Assembly: GCA_902790935.1 (NCBI GenBank) | Contig: CADATP010000011.1 | Coordinates: 1 to 44,437, forward strand | DNA from: an uncultured Lachnospiraceae bacterium | Lineage (GTDB): Bacteria > Bacillota > Clostridia > Lachnospirales > Lachnospiraceae | Length of the DNA: 44,437 nt | Reading direction: 5' to 3' | In this document: positions 26,634 through 36,530 of the stretch, piece after piece | Numbering within the stretch: position 1 is the stretch's first letter | Layout: each line of letters starts with the position of its first letter | Notes under the pieces: model-generated | The model's database searches: none | The model's input: only the letters and a program-made list of their open reading frames with translations | What the model was told of the DNA's origin: nothing | Program-made: the position numbers and the translations under genes

Positions 26634-29600
26634 ATGGACTTAAATTCAAAATCCGCAAGACTTGGTATCGATATCGGATCAACTACAGTCAAAATCGCGG
26701 TTTTAGATGATGATAATAATATTCTCTTCTCAGATTACAGAAGACACCACGCTAATATAAAAGAGACCTTAAAAGATCTCATTTCGCTTGCGCTTTCTAA
26801 GCTCGGAAATATTACTGTATTCCCTGTGATCACAGGTTCCGGCGGTCTTAATATCGCAAAGCATTTAGGAGTACCCTTTACCCAGGAAGTAATTGCTGTT
26901 GCTACTTCTCTTCAGACTCTCGCTCCCAAGACAGATGTCGCAATAGAGCTCGGAGGCGAAGACGCAAAGATTATCTACTTTGAGGACGGTAATGTAGAAC
27001 AGCGCATGAACGGTATCTGCGCGGGCGGTACCGGCTCTTTTATTGACCAGATGGCATCCCTGCTTCAGACCGATGCCACCGGGCTTAATGAGTATGCCAA
27101 AAACTATAAATCCCTTTATACAATAGCTGCAAGATGCGGCGTTTTCGCAAAAACCGATATTCAGCCCCTTATTAATGAAGGCGCTACCAGCGAAGACCTT
27201 GCTGCATCAATATTCCAGGCTGTTGTTAACCAGACAATCTCGGGTCTTGCCTGCGGAAAACCCATCAGGGGACATGTTGCTTTCTTAGGCGGTCCTTTAC
27301 ATTTCTTAGACCAGCTAAAGGCTGCATTCATAAGAACATTAAAACTTGATGACGAGCATATTATTGACGCAGATAACTCTCATCTTTTTGCTGCTATTGG
27401 TTCCGCATTAAACTACGATAAAAATGTTTCTTTCCTTTTAGAGGATATGGCCGGTAAATTATCCGGCGATCTTAAGATGGAATTCGAAGTCGAGCGTATG
27501 GAACCTCTCTTTGCATCCAAAGAAGAGTTCGCTGCCTTTGAAGAGAGACATTCAAAAGCTAAAGTAACCAAAGGTGATTTAGCTTCATATAAAGGAAATG
27601 CATTTTTAGGAATTGATGCCGGTTCTACGACTACCAAGATTGCCCTTGTCGGAGAAAACGGTGAGCTTTTGTACTCCTTCTATTCCGGAAACAACGGCTC
27701 TCCTTTAAAGACCGCTATCGGAGCCATAGCTGATATTAAGCAAAAGCTTCCTTCGGACGTAAAGATTGTTCGTTCATGTTCAACCGGATACGGAGAAGCT
27801 CTTCTTAAGTCTGCATTTATGCTTGATGACGGAGAAGTCGAAACCATCGCACACTACAAAGCCGCTGCTTTCTTCGATCCCGAGGTGGATTGTATCCTTG
27901 ATATCGGCGGTCAGGATATGAAGTGCATCAAGATAAAGAACAAGACCGTTGAATCCGTTCAGCTTAATGAAGCCTGCTCATCAGGATGCGGTTCATTTAT
28001 CGAGACCTTTGCAAAATCTCTCGATTTTTCCGTAAAGGACTTTGCGACCGAGGCCCTTTTTGCGCCTCATCCCATCGACCTCGGTACAAGATGTACCGTA
28101 TTTATGAACTCAAAGGTTAAGCAGGCACAAAAAGAAGGCGCTTCAGTCGCAGATATTTCTGCAGGTCTTGCTTACTCTGTTATTAAAAATGCTTTATTTA
28201 AAGTTATCAAGGTTTCAAATGCCTCGGAACTCGGCGACAACATCGTTGTTCAAGGTGGAACCTTCTACAACAATGCTGTTCTTCGTTCTCTTGAAAAGAT
28301 AGCTGACTGTGAAGTTATCCGTCCCGACATTGCAGGTATCATGGGTGCTTTCGGATGCGCGCTTATAGCAAGAGAAAGATTTGAAGAAGGCTATGAAACC
28401 ACAATGCTTTCTTTGGATGATATTATTGGTCTTGAGTACGAAACAAGCATGACTAAATGCCGCGGATGTACCAACTCCTGCCGCCTTACGATCAACAGAT
28501 TCTCCGGCGGAAGACAGTTTATCTCCGGCAACAGATGTGAACGCGGAATCGGCGGAAAGAAAAACGCCGGTAATGTTCCCAATCTCTACGAATACAAGAT
28601 GAAGAGACTTTTTGATTATGAGCCTCTCTCGGAAGCCGAGGCAAAGCGCGGAACAGTAGGTATTCCCAAGGTTCTTAACATGTACGAGGACTATCCTTTC
28701 TGGGCTACCTTCTTTAAAAAGCTTGGCTACCGCATAATCCTCTCTCCTTCCTCTACGAGAAAGGTTTACGAGATGGGTATCGAATCCATCCCCTCCGAGT
28801 CCCTTTGCTACCCCGCAAAGATTGCCCACGGACATGTTACCTGGCTCCTTGATAAAAACGTAGACTTTATCTTCTATCCCTCGATTTTCTACGAAAGAAA
28901 GGAAGATCAGGATACGGCAAACAGCTACAACTGCCCTATAGTCGCTTCAAACTCGGAAAACATAAAGAATAACCTTGAAGCTATTACCGAAGGAAAAGTG
29001 CGTTTCCGCAATCCTTTTATGTCCTTTAAATCCGAAAAGACCATTTATCAGGTTCTTTCAAAGGAATTTAAAGAGATTCCTTCCGGCGAATTAAAAGAAG
29101 CTATCCATGCAGCCTGGGAAGAACTCGCCGCCTGTAGACAGGATATTAGAAACAAGGGAGAAGAAACCCTTAAATACCTCGAAGAAACCGGTAAACACGG
29201 TATCGTTCTTGCGGGCCGCCCCTATCATATAGACCCCGAGATCAACCACGGTATCCCTGAGATGATCAATTCATACGATATAGCTGTACTTAGCGAGGAC
29301 TCTATTGCTCACCTTGCAAAGCCTGACAGACCACTTATCGTTTCAGACCAGTGGACCTATCATGCAAGACTATACGCGGCAGCAAGCTATATCAGGACCC
29401 GCGATGACCTTGATATGATACAGCTAAACTCCTTCGGATGCGGTCTTGACGCCGTTACCTCCGACCAGGTTAACGATATTTTATCCTGCTCAAACAAGAT
29501 CTATACATGCTTAAAGATCGACGAGGTAAATAACCTCGGCGCTGCAAGGATCCGAGTACGTTCCCTCATCTCCGCTATCGCAGAAAGAAAGCGTACCGGA

Positions 29601-30878
29601 AAGCATGCACAGGTAGCGGACAGCTCTTACAAGAGAGTTGAATTTACCGAGGATATGAAGGGCAAGTATACCATCATCTGCCCTCAGCTCTCTCCCGTTC
29701 ATTTTGATATGTTCGAGACCTGCTTCAGAGCCAGCGGATACAATTTCGTTGTCCTCGGAAATGCTGATAAACATGCAATAGATACCGGACTTAAGTATGT
29801 AAATAACGACGCTTGCTTCCCCTCTCTTATGATGACAGGACAGCTTGTTCAGGCTCTTGAATCCGGCAAATACGACCTTAACAAAACCGCCCTTATCATC
29901 ACTCAGACCGGCGGTTGCTGCAGAGCCACAAACTACATCGGATTTATAAGAAGAGCCCTCGCAAAGGCAGGCATGGGACAGGTGCCCGTCATCTCCCTTT
30001 CAGTCGGAGGTATCGAGAAAAACGGCGGATTTAAGCTCTCTCCCAAGCTTGTCCTCAGATTTGCCATAGCTTTCACCTTTGGTGATATATTTATGAAGTG
30101 CATTTACCGCATGCGTCCTTACGAGCTTGAAAAGGGAAGCTGCGACGCACTCCACGCCAAGTGGCTCGAAAAGTGCCGTGCCCTTATAATGGCTAAGAAT
30201 GTTAACTGGGCTAAGTTTAAAAAGTATTGCCGAGAGATCGTAAGAGATTTCGATGCTATTCCTATTGATGAGAATTTAAAGAAGCCCAGAGTCGGACTTG
30301 TGGGAGAAATCCTTATAAAGTTTGCTCCTTCCGGAAATAACCATATGGTAAAACAGATTGAAGCCGAAGGCGCCGAGGCCGTTGTACCTGATTTCATCGA
30401 CTTTATCCAGTACTGCTTCTACAACCAGATCTTCAAGGCTGACAACTACGGTATGAAGAAGGTTAATAAGCTTGTTGGTAAAATAGGTATCTGGGCTATA
30501 GACCACTGGGTTCGCGACGCCGCCTTTAAAGAATACGATAAGAGTAAGCACTTTGAGCGTCCCGAGAGCATCTACGAAACCGCGCGCCTTGCCTCCGAGG
30601 TTGTATCCTTAGGAAACCAGGCAGGTGAAGGATGGCTTCTTACCGGAGAGATGCAGGAGCTCATCCATATGGGAGTTCCCAATATCGTCTGCGTACAGCC
30701 CTTCGGATGTCTTCCTAACCATATCGTCGGAAAGGGACCTATCAAGGCTGTCAGAAAGGCTAACCCCGGTTCAAACATCGTTGCGATAGACTTCGATCCC
30801 GGCGCAAGCGAAGTTAACCAGCTCAACAGACTGAAATTAATGCTCAGCACGGCATTTAAGAAGCTGGATGAAGCTTAA
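26634..30878 (+). CDS. Large 2-hydroxyacyl-CoA dehydratase activase-related protein (two ASKHA domains plus DUF2229/HgdB-like region)
   Basis: The 1414 residues comprise two tandem activator (HgdC/BcrA-BadF-type) ASKHA ATPase domains at about 9-260 and 323-580, each opening with GID(I/A)GSTT. Each carries the cysteines that in HgdC hold a [4Fe-4S] cluster between subunits: Cys129 and Cys168 in the first, Cys448/Cys452 and Cys487 in the second. A four-Cys cluster (609, 612, 616, 635) follows. A long C-terminal region (about 675-1410), with DUF2229 and HgdB-like features, contains QTGGCCRATNYIGF. Activases use ATP to drive low-potential electrons into dehydratases, but the role of these fused giants is unclear. 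The gene is monocistronic, has AGGAG 5 nt before ATG and ends at a strong terminator. Confidence 0.9.
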   Translation: MDLNSKSARLGIDIGSTTVKIAVLDDDNNILFSDYRRHHANIKETLKDLISLALSKLGNITVFPVITGSGGLNIAKHLGVPFTQEVIAVATSLQTLAPKTDVAIELGGEDAKIIYFEDGNVEQRMNGICAGGTGSFIDQMASLLQTDATGLNEYAKNYKSLYTIAARCGVFAKTDIQPLINEGATSEDLAASIFQAVVNQTISGLACGKPIRGHVAFLGGPLHFLDQLKAAFIRTLKLDDEHIIDADNSHLFAAIGSALNYDKNVSFLLEDMAGKLSGDLKMEFEVERMEPLFASKEEFAAFEERHSKAKVTKGDLASYKGNAFLGIDAGSTTTKIALVGENGELLYSFYSGNNGSPLKTAIGAIADIKQKLPSDVKIVRSCSTGYGEALLKSAFMLDDGEVETIAHYKAAAFFDPEVDCILDIGGQDMKCIKIKNKTVESVQLNEACSSGCGSFIETFAKSLDFSVKDFATEALFAPHPIDLGTRCTVFMNSKVKQAQKEGASVADISAGLAYSVIKNALFKVIKVSNASELGDNIVVQGGTFYNNAVLRSLEKIADCEVIRPDIAGIMGAFGCALIARERFEEGYETTMLSLDDIIGLEYETSMTKCRGCTNSCRLTINRFSGGRQFISGNRCERGIGGKKNAGNVPNLYEYKMKRLFDYEPLSEAEAKRGTVGIPKVLNMYEDYPFWATFFKKLGYRIILSPSSTRKVYEMGIESIPSESLCYPAKIAHGHVTWLLDKNVDFIFYPSIFYERKEDQDTANSYNCPIVASNSENIKNNLEAITEGKVRFRNPFMSFKSEKTIYQVLSKEFKEIPSGELKEAIHAAWEELAACRQDIRNKGEETLKYLEETGKHGIVLAGRPYHIDPEINHGIPEMINSYDIAVLSEDSIAHLAKPDRPLIVSDQWTYHARLYAAASYIRTRDDLDMIQLNSFGCGLDAVTSDQVNDILSCSNKIYTCLKIDEVNNLGAARIRVRSLISAIAERKRTGKHAQVADSSYKRVEFTEDMKGKYTIICPQLSPVHFDMFETCFRASGYNFVVLGNADKHAIDTGLKYVNNDACFPSLMMTGQLVQALESGKYDLNKTALIITQTGGCCRATNYIGFIRRALAKAGMGQVPVISLSVGGIEKNGGFKLSPKLVLRFAIAFTFGDIFMKCIYRMRPYELEKGSCDALHAKWLEKCRALIMAKNVNWAKFKKYCREIVRDFDAIPIDENLKKPRVGLVGEILIKFAPSGNNHMVKQIEAEGAEAVVPDFIDFIQYCFYNQIFKADNYGMKKVNKLVGKIGIWAIDHWVRDAAFKEYDKSKHFERPESIYETARLASEVVSLGNQAGEGWLLTGEMQELIHMGVPNIVCVQPFGCLPNHIVGKGPIKAVRKANPGSNIVAIDFDPGASEVNQLNRLKLMLSTAFKKLDEA

Positions 30879-30984
30879 AGAAACGCTTCCCGGCGTAAAA
30901 AGCAAAATGTAAATATAGCTATAAAGAGAATAAAGCTTTAAAAAAAAATAGGTTAAATTTATTTTTATTAAATATTCAAGAAAT

Positions 30985-31027
30985 AAGCTCCCTACCCGGA
31001 ATATCCCGGGTAAGGAGCTTTTTTATT
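30985..31027. terminator. Strong bidirectional intrinsic terminator
   Basis: AAGCTCC-c-TACCCGG pairs with CCGGGTA-a-GGAGCTT (30985-31020, one mismatch) around a 6-nt loop. T5 follows on the plus strand (31021-31024 plus flanking T). It lies between the convergent activase and sulP genes and can serve both. The rest of the 229-bp gap (30879-31107) is AT-rich with nothing else I can support. Confidence 0.85.
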
Positions 31028-31107
31028 TAAGCTTTTGTATTTAAGCTTTTGTTTTAATTTATTTCTTAATAGCACATTTTTAAGGTTGAGTAGAACTTGT
31101 TGTCTAA

Positions 31108-32769
31108 TTAATTGGCAAGCTCTTCTGCTCTTCTAAGCGCGTCATCTATATGGGGACAGAAATTCTCTTCACCCACAAGTTTAACAAATCCGTCTTTAAC
31201 CATAGTCTTCATAGGCTGTTCGTTAACATGGGAAAATACCATACGTACGCCCTTCTTTTCACATCTTTCATAAAGGCCTTCCAAAGAATGCATTGCAGAT
31301 GCATCAAGAGCAGGTACAGCTCTCATACGAATTACAAGTACTTTAGTAAAGTCCTTAACCGTAATATCCATAAGGGCTTCCGTTGCACCAAAAAACATAG
31401 GGCCGCTGATCTCGTATACACGAACGGACTCAGGTACCTTTCGAAGCTCGATGCTGTCGGGATCGTTATCTGGATCGATGTATTTCCAACCCTTTACAGA
31501 TGTCTCGTCTGCCATTCTCTTCATAAGAAGTACGCAGGCAAGAACCATTCCAACGCCGATTGCCACTACAAGGTCAAATACTACTGTAAGGATAAAGGTT
31601 GTAAAGAGGACAAGGATATCGCTCTTTGGAGCAGTCTTGCAAAGGTGCTTAAATGTCCTCCAGCCGCTCATATTGTAGGCTACCTGGAAAAGAATAGCTG
31701 CGATGGTAGGCATCGGGATAAGGCTTGCATAGGGCATAAGGAAAAGCACTACAAGAACAAGGATTACAGCGTGGAACATACCGGCGATAGGTGTTCTTCC
31801 ACCGTTTTTAATGTTAGCTGCAGTTCTTGCAATAGCTCCTGTTGCAGGGATACCGCCGAAAAGCGCCGAACCGATATTTCCGGCTCCCTGTGCGATCAGT
31901 TCCTGGTTTGATCTGTGATGCGAATTTATCATTCCGTCTGCAACAACGCAGGAAAGTAGCGATTCGATTGCAGCAAGGATTGCGATTGTAAAGGAATCTC
32001 CGATTACGGCTCTTACCTTTGCAAAAGTAATTGCAGGGAAGCTAAAGGCCGGGAATCCTGTAGGTATTTCATAAAGATCGCCTATGGTTTTTGCGTCAAC
32101 TCCTACGCCTTTTACAAGTCCGATGCTGACAAGTACAGCAATTAGTGATGCGGGAACCTTTGCTCCTATCTTAGGGATCTTGGGCCAAAAGATAAGAATC
32201 GCTAGGCTGACAAGTCCGATTATAAGCGCCTGATAATTAAAGGTAGGCATGAACTTTACGATGTTTTTAACCTTGTCGATGGTCTCGATATTTTCTACAC
32301 CGGCTTCATAGGTAAGTCCGAGGAAATCCTTAACCTGACCGATAAGCAGGGTTACTGCGATACCTGCTGTAAAACCAACAGTTATGGTGTAAGGGATAAA
32401 TCTGATAAGACTTCCGAGTCTTAAAAGTCCCATTATGATAAGGATTATACCGGCGATGATCGTTGCTATAACAAGTCCGTCTATACCGTTTTTAGCGACA
32501 ATTCCGGCAACGATTGTCGCAAATGCGGCGGTAGGTCCCGCAATCTGCACGCGGCTTCCACCTAAAAATGAAATAATAAATCCGGCAACGATCGCAGTAT
32601 ATATACCTTTTTCAGGTCCTACGCCGGACGCAAGGGCAAGTGCCACAGATAAAGGCAGCGCAATGATCGCAACAATAAGTCCCGACACAAGGTCCTTAAC
32701 AAGCTGAGATGCTGAATACTCTTTCATATTCGAAAAAAGCATCGGCTTTAATTTACTTTTCTTGTTCAT
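31108..32769 (-). CDS. SulP family anion transporter with C-terminal STAS domain
   Basis: The 553 residues have about 11-12 hydrophobic helices followed by a cytosolic STAS domain at about 445-553. Family features include the early LVSGLIVAIIALPLSVALAL segment, GSRVQIAGPTAAFATIV (the TM3 substrate-site region) and GGIPATGAIARTAANIKNGG. The STAS switch region reads ALDASAMHSLEGL. SulP proteins move sulfate, bicarbonate or dicarboxylates; the substrate is not predictable here. ATG 32769 follows GGAAGAGAG. It has its own promoter (32811-32839) and is monocistronic, sharing a terminator with the convergent activase gene. Confidence 0.93.
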   Translation of the reverse strand: MNKKSKLKPMLFSNMKEYSASQLVKDLVSGLIVAIIALPLSVALALASGVGPEKGIYTAIVAGFIISFLGGSRVQIAGPTAAFATIVAGIVAKNGIDGLVIATIIAGIILIIMGLLRLGSLIRFIPYTITVGFTAGIAVTLLIGQVKDFLGLTYEAGVENIETIDKVKNIVKFMPTFNYQALIIGLVSLAILIFWPKIPKIGAKVPASLIAVLVSIGLVKGVGVDAKTIGDLYEIPTGFPAFSFPAITFAKVRAVIGDSFTIAILAAIESLLSCVVADGMINSHHRSNQELIAQGAGNIGSALFGGIPATGAIARTAANIKNGGRTPIAGMFHAVILVLVVLFLMPYASLIPMPTIAAILFQVAYNMSGWRTFKHLCKTAPKSDILVLFTTFILTVVFDLVVAIGVGMVLACVLLMKRMADETSVKGWKYIDPDNDPDSIELRKVPESVRVYEISGPMFFGATEALMDITVKDFTKVLVIRMRAVPALDASAMHSLEGLYERCEKKGVRMVFSHVNEQPMKTMVKDGFVKLVGEENFCPHIDDALRRAEELAN

Positions 32770-32810
32770 CGTAAAAACTCTCTTCCTATAAATTTGATAA
32801 TAACTAGTGT

Positions 32811-32839
32811 ATTATAGACCTTTTACCCACATACTTCAA
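32811..32839 (-). promoter_or_regulatory. Sigma-A-type promoter for sulP
   Basis: On the minus strand TTGAAG (32834-32839) and TATAAT (32811-32816) are spaced by 17 bp. It ends 15 bp from the first REP-like unit. Confidence 0.8.
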
Positions 32840-32853
32840 TATTATTTAAAAAA

Positions 32854-32955
32854 TGACCCCCGGGGACAGTCCCCCTGTGTCATTTTGTGACCCCCGGGGA
32901 CAGTCCCCCTGTGTCATTTTGTGACCCCCGGGGACGGGGTTGCTGTGTCATTTTC
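32854..32955. repeat. Three tandem 34-bp REP-like palindromic units
   Basis: Units at 32854-32887, 32888-32921 and 32922-32955 repeat with a strict 34-bp period; the first two are identical. Each runs TGACCCCCGGGGAC... to ...TGTGTCATTTT. The first two have a GGGGAC-A-GTCCCC palindromic core inside TGAC/GTCA ends. The third is diverged and has lost the core palindrome (GGGGACGGGGTTG). They resemble the GC-rich extragenic palindromes seen in many Firmicutes that are associated with RAYT transposases. No transposase gene is in the window. Confidence 0.85.
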
Positions 32956-32968
32956 AGTGTATTCCAAC

Positions 32969-33005
32969 AAAAAAAGGCAAAGGAAAGCATTCCTATGCCT
33001 TTTTT
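32969..33005 (-). terminator. Intrinsic terminator after the small lipoprotein gene
   Basis: AAAAAAGGCA (32970-32979) and TGCCTTTTTT (32996-33005) pair, with inner arms AGGAA/TTCCT (32981-32985, 32990-32994) and loop AGCA. A run of seven T follows on the minus strand. It lies about 30 bp past the 33035 stop codon and could also work on the plus strand. Confidence 0.85.
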
Positions 33006-33034
33006 ATATTCAACAAATATCGAAGACAAACATA

Positions 33035-33433
33035 TTATTCAAAAGATAGAAATACATGCACTCCGCCGTCCATAGTCTGGGATACAAGTTCAATGGATTC
33101 GCCTACACCTAAAGTTACCTTTTTTAGGGGATCCTTGTTCATATTTATGGTTCCGTCTTCGTTAGGCTCTACTAGACATCCATCAACAGCAAAAACTATC
33201 TTTTCATCTGTAACAGATTTAACAGTCACTGTTGAAAAGTAACCATTGTATATTTCAGTTCCCTTTACAACAGTTGAATAAACAATAGGATCATAATTAG
33301 ATCCGCCCATTTCAGACCATGTTCTGTATGAGACAGTGAGTTTTCTGTTAACAGGCTCCTTGCTGGCACATCCGCCTAAACAAAAAGCAGCTAAACAAAT
33401 TATCAAAATCAAGCCAAGTAAATTCTTTTTCAT
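33035..33433 (-). CDS. Small lipoprotein of unknown function
   Basis: The 132 residues start with a lipoprotein signal peptide with lipobox LGGC (Cys at about 21). I do not recognise the mature part (about 110 residues); it is rich in beta-strand-like stretches (KLTVSYRTW, YFSTVTVKS) and ends in MDGGVHVFLSFE. It sits alone between REP-like palindromes (32854-32955 and 33495-33529) with a terminator after it. The ribosome binding site is weak. A poor TATTAT -10 lies at about 33470, but I cannot support a promoter. Confidence 0.7.
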   Translation of the reverse strand: MKKNLLGLILIICLAAFCLGGCASKEPVNRKLTVSYRTWSEMGGSNYDPIVYSTVVKGTEIYNGYFSTVTVKSVTDEKIVFAVDGCLVEPNEDGTINMNKDPLKKVTLGVGESIELVSQTMDGGVHVFLSFE

Positions 33434-33494
33434 AATATAACTGAACCTTAATCCACCTTCATAATACTTAAAGAGCCATCAGAAAAATCTTAAG

Positions 33495-33529
33495 AAATGA
33501 CACCCCATCTCCGTCCCGGGGTGTCATTT
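33495..33529. repeat. Single 12-bp-stem hairpin related to the REP-like units
   Basis: AAATGACACCCC (33495-33506) and GGGGTGTCATTT (33518-33529) are perfect complements around an 11-nt loop. TGACAC/GTGTCA ends match the tandem units at 32854. It lies 17 bp past the sugar-binding protein stop and may stop transcription, but the T-run after it on the minus strand is broken (TTTCTTAAGATTTTT). Confidence 0.7.
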
Positions 33530-33546
33530 TTCACAGATGTATTTAA

Positions 33547-34518
33547 TTATTTATAGTTCTTGTAGTTACTCTTGTCCACAGCTTCAAAAGGTACATAGAT
33601 ATAGGTGTTGGTTTTATCTACGCCATCAATTGAAGATACCGATTTTCCCTTGCTCAGCTCTATGGCAGCATCTACAGCGGCGGTGCCCTGTCCTACAGCT
33701 GACTGATAAACGGTAAACTCAAGGATTCCCTTTTCAAGGGCGGCTACTCCGTCAACGGTCGCATCTACGCCAAGTACCGGGATCTTGGAAGTATCGATTC
33801 CGTGTGAATCCATATACTCGGCTACGGCAACAGCCATCGTATCGTTGTGGCAAACGATTGCATCGTAGTTTTGATTTGTCTTTAAAAACATCTCAAACTC
33901 TTCTATGGCCGTTTCGCCCTTCCAGTTCGCATAATCCTCAAATACATAATTAACAGTAATACCGTTATCTTTCATTGTATTCTTAAATCCGTTCTGACGT
34001 CCGACTGCTCCGGAATGGTTCTTTTCGCCCTTGAACATTACGATGTCAAAGCTTGTCTTTCCGGGATTCATCGCAATCAAGTGCTCCGCCTGGAACTGAC
34101 CTGCCTGTTCTTCGCTTGAGCCGACATAAATATATTTATCAGCCTTTAAATAATCGGCATCGGGAGCAGAGTTACAAAAGATAATAGGGACGCCGCCTGC
34201 GGCAACTTCAAGTTCCTGCGCTGTCTGCGCATTGGCTGCAATACAGATGATTGCTGTTGCTCCGCCCGCTACGGCTTTCTTTATCGACTCAACCTGCATC
34301 TCTACAGTGGCGTCATTTGCGTTTGCTTCAAGAGTAACGCCCTTAGCCTGAGCTTCAGCGATAGCTGCATTTGCAAATGCGGTTTTAAAATCGTCCTCTG
34401 TGTAAGAAAGGTAAATCTTGGTACTTCCGCCCCCTACTGCTCCGGCTTTACTTCCACATCCGGATAAAAGAAGGAGCGCTGATGAAACGGCCAAGATGCC
34501 TGCTAAAAGTTTTTTCAT
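33547..34518 (-). CDS. Sugar-binding lipoprotein (RbsB-like periplasmic-binding fold)
   Basis: The 323 residues carry a signal peptide with lipobox LLSGC (Cys21) and a type I periplasmic-binding protein fold, with [20 protein letters not shown] and [19 protein letters not shown] among recognisable family stretches. Such proteins bind ribose, galactose, inositol or autoinducer-type ligands at the outer face. No ABC permease or ATPase gene accompanies it. Instead the ATG overlaps the stop of the chemoreceptor gene by 4 bp (ATGA), so the proteins are made in a fixed ratio. It may present ligand to the receptor. The ligand is not predictable. Confidence 0.92.
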   Translation of the reverse strand: MKKLLAGILAVSSALLLLSGCGSKAGAVGGGSTKIYLSYTEDDFKTAFANAAIAEAQAKGVTLEANANDATVEMQVESIKKAVAGGATAIICIAANAQTAQELEVAAGGVPIIFCNSAPDADYLKADKYIYVGSSEEQAGQFQAEHLIAMNPGKTSFDIVMFKGEKNHSGAVGRQNGFKNTMKDNGITVNYVFEDYANWKGETAIEEFEMFLKTNQNYDAIVCHNDTMAVAVAEYMDSHGIDTSKIPVLGVDATVDGVAALEKGILEFTVYQSAVGQGTAAVDAAIELSKGKSVSSIDGVDKTNTYIYVPFEAVDKSNYKNYK

Positions 34519-36530
34519 GCTTCTACCTCCTTAGAATCATCTTTTGAAATCTTAAACTTACTTACGTGTTCTGCAAGCCTTACAGAAGATTCGGCGAGCT
34601 GCTCGGAATCATCGGCAACCATCTGGCTGTTTGTTGTAATATGATTAGCCTGCTCAACCATGCTCTCGCTTGTAGCGAGGATTTCTTCTGAACTTGCAGC
34701 CTGTTCCTCGGAGATAGCTGCAACGTTTGTAGCAACGCCGTCAACTTCCTCAATTTGTTCAAGAACTCTTGAAATAAGGCCGTTTGTCTCTTCAATATTT
34801 CGATAGATTTCGTCAAAGGTATCAACCGCACCCTTAATGGATGAACTGCTCTCGTTAACGTTAGCAGCGCTTTCATTTGCCTGATTAACGGCATTACTTA
34901 TAAGCTGACGGATCTGGTTTGTAAGGTTTGAAATCTTATCTACCGAATCGGCACTGTTACTTGCAAGTTTACTGATCTCAGTAGCAACAACAGCAAATCC
35001 TCTTCCGGCTTCTCCCGCTCTTGCTGCTTCGATAGAAGCATTAAGTGAAAGAAGGTTCGTCTCGTCCGCGATTTCTCCGATAAGAGTAACAATATTTGTA
35101 ATCTCTTCGGAGGCTGTTCCTACTTCACCGATAGCAGTCTGAAGACTCTGCATGTTTTCGAGGATATGGTTCATAGCCTCGCCTACTTCCTTCATCTCGC
35201 TCTTAGCCTTTTCGGAAACTTCAACGGTCTTCTTCATCATCTTTCCGGCGTTTTCTCCGGAATCTCTTGTATCAGCCACAACACCCGCAAGCGTTGTAGC
35301 ATTATTTGCGATATCATTAACCGATTCGGAAAGCTGATTAACTGTCTCTTTAAGCTGCTCCATAGATTCGCCCTGAATCTTGGCTGACTCATACATCTCA
35401 TTTGCAGCAGCTTTGCTGTTCTCTGCCTGATTCTCAAGCATATCCGCTGTATCTCTGATATCGCTTATCATATTTCGCATAGATCCGGAGAAATCCTCAA
35501 GGGATTCACCCATTGTTGCGATTTCGTCGTTTCCTCTGTGATCAATCTCGATAGTGAAGTCACCGGAGGACATCTGCGTAATGTTACCGGTAAGTCCGGC
35601 AATAGGCTTAACAACGTAGCGGATAACAAATACGATGATAAGTGCAAGGATTACGATTGCAAGAGCGCCGATGGCAATCATCATAATTCCAAGTCTTGTA
35701 ACATCAGCGTAGATTATCTTGTTGGGTATATATGAAACAAGGAGCCATCCGGTAGATCCAACTTCCTTGAAAGCTGTAAGGTTATTGTTTATATCAGCCT
35801 GGCTATAGTCCCTTGCAGCGATTCTTTTTGCTACCTCGGACATGAATCTGTCTGAACTTGAAGCGATATTTGTGCCGAGCAGGCTTGAATCACGGTGAGC
35901 AAGAATCGTCATATTGTTTGTATCAACAAGAAAAGCTGACGCATCTTCCATGCTGATTGAAGCATTAACGATGATAGTTACTGAATCAAGTCCCATATCA
36001 GCGCTGAGTACGGATATGTTCTTGCTGTCAGACTTGATCATACCTGAGGCTGAAATAATAAGCTCTCCGGCATCATTTTTATAAGGATCCGTAACCGATA
36101 AAGAAACATTGGTAAGGCCATGTTTATACCATGTTGACTGCATATAGTTGTCAAAGGATTTATTTGATTCAGAAGCCTTGATTGTACTTCCGTCAGATGA
36201 GGCAATATAGATTCCCTCGGGGAAATTTGAATTGTAATTGTAATATCCGTTAACAAGCTTTTGCATGGCGGCTGTATCAAGGTCAGAAGACTCGATACCC
36301 TGCTTTACAGCAGCTATTGAATTAAGGTTCTGATCAAGCCATGCATTAATCTTAGACGCCTGGCTCGATACCGATGATCGAAGCAGTTCCTGTGAAGCGT
36401 CCTGCATCATTTGCTTTGATAGCTGGAAAGAAATTGCGATCAGTATAACAACAAGCAAAGATACTACGGGGACGATTATCGATAAGAGTTTGTTCATTAT
36501 CGATGTTTTACGTCTTTTTGAAGGTGTCAT
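34515..36530 (-). CDS. Methyl-accepting chemotaxis protein (dCache-type sensor)
   Basis: The 671-residue receptor has TM1 at about 13-36, an extracellular dCache-like sensor (about 40-275, with [13 protein letters not shown]) and TM2 at about 280-303. HAMP ([17 protein letters not shown]) and a cytoplasmic signalling domain follow. The hairpin tip [20 protein letters not shown] is intact, and Glu/Gln pairs of the adaptation type lie around it. It ends at [12 protein letters not shown] with no CheR-docking pentapeptide. ATG 36530 follows AGGAGG; the longer frame to 36572 has no better site. The downstream sugar-binding lipoprotein overlaps it. No che or flagellar genes are in the window. Confidence 0.95.
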   Translation of the reverse strand: MTPSKRRKTSIMNKLLSIIVPVVSLLVVILIAISFQLSKQMMQDASQELLRSSVSSQASKINAWLDQNLNSIAAVKQGIESSDLDTAAMQKLVNGYYNYNSNFPEGIYIASSDGSTIKASESNKSFDNYMQSTWYKHGLTNVSLSVTDPYKNDAGELIISASGMIKSDSKNISVLSADMGLDSVTIIVNASISMEDASAFLVDTNNMTILAHRDSSLLGTNIASSSDRFMSEVAKRIAARDYSQADINNNLTAFKEVGSTGWLLVSYIPNKIIYADVTRLGIMMIAIGALAIVILALIIVFVIRYVVKPIAGLTGNITQMSSGDFTIEIDHRGNDEIATMGESLEDFSGSMRNMISDIRDTADMLENQAENSKAAANEMYESAKIQGESMEQLKETVNQLSESVNDIANNATTLAGVVADTRDSGENAGKMMKKTVEVSEKAKSEMKEVGEAMNHILENMQSLQTAIGEVGTASEEITNIVTLIGEIADETNLLSLNASIEAARAGEAGRGFAVVATEISKLASNSADSVDKISNLTNQIRQLISNAVNQANESAANVNESSSSIKGAVDTFDEIYRNIEETNGLISRVLEQIEEVDGVATNVAAISEEQAASSEEILATSESMVEQANHITTNSQMVADDSEQLAESSVRLAEHVSKFKISKDDSKEVEA

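Noticed and set aside
32854-32955. CRISPR array
   Set aside because: The repeats are directly adjacent, with no spacers, and there are no cas genes.
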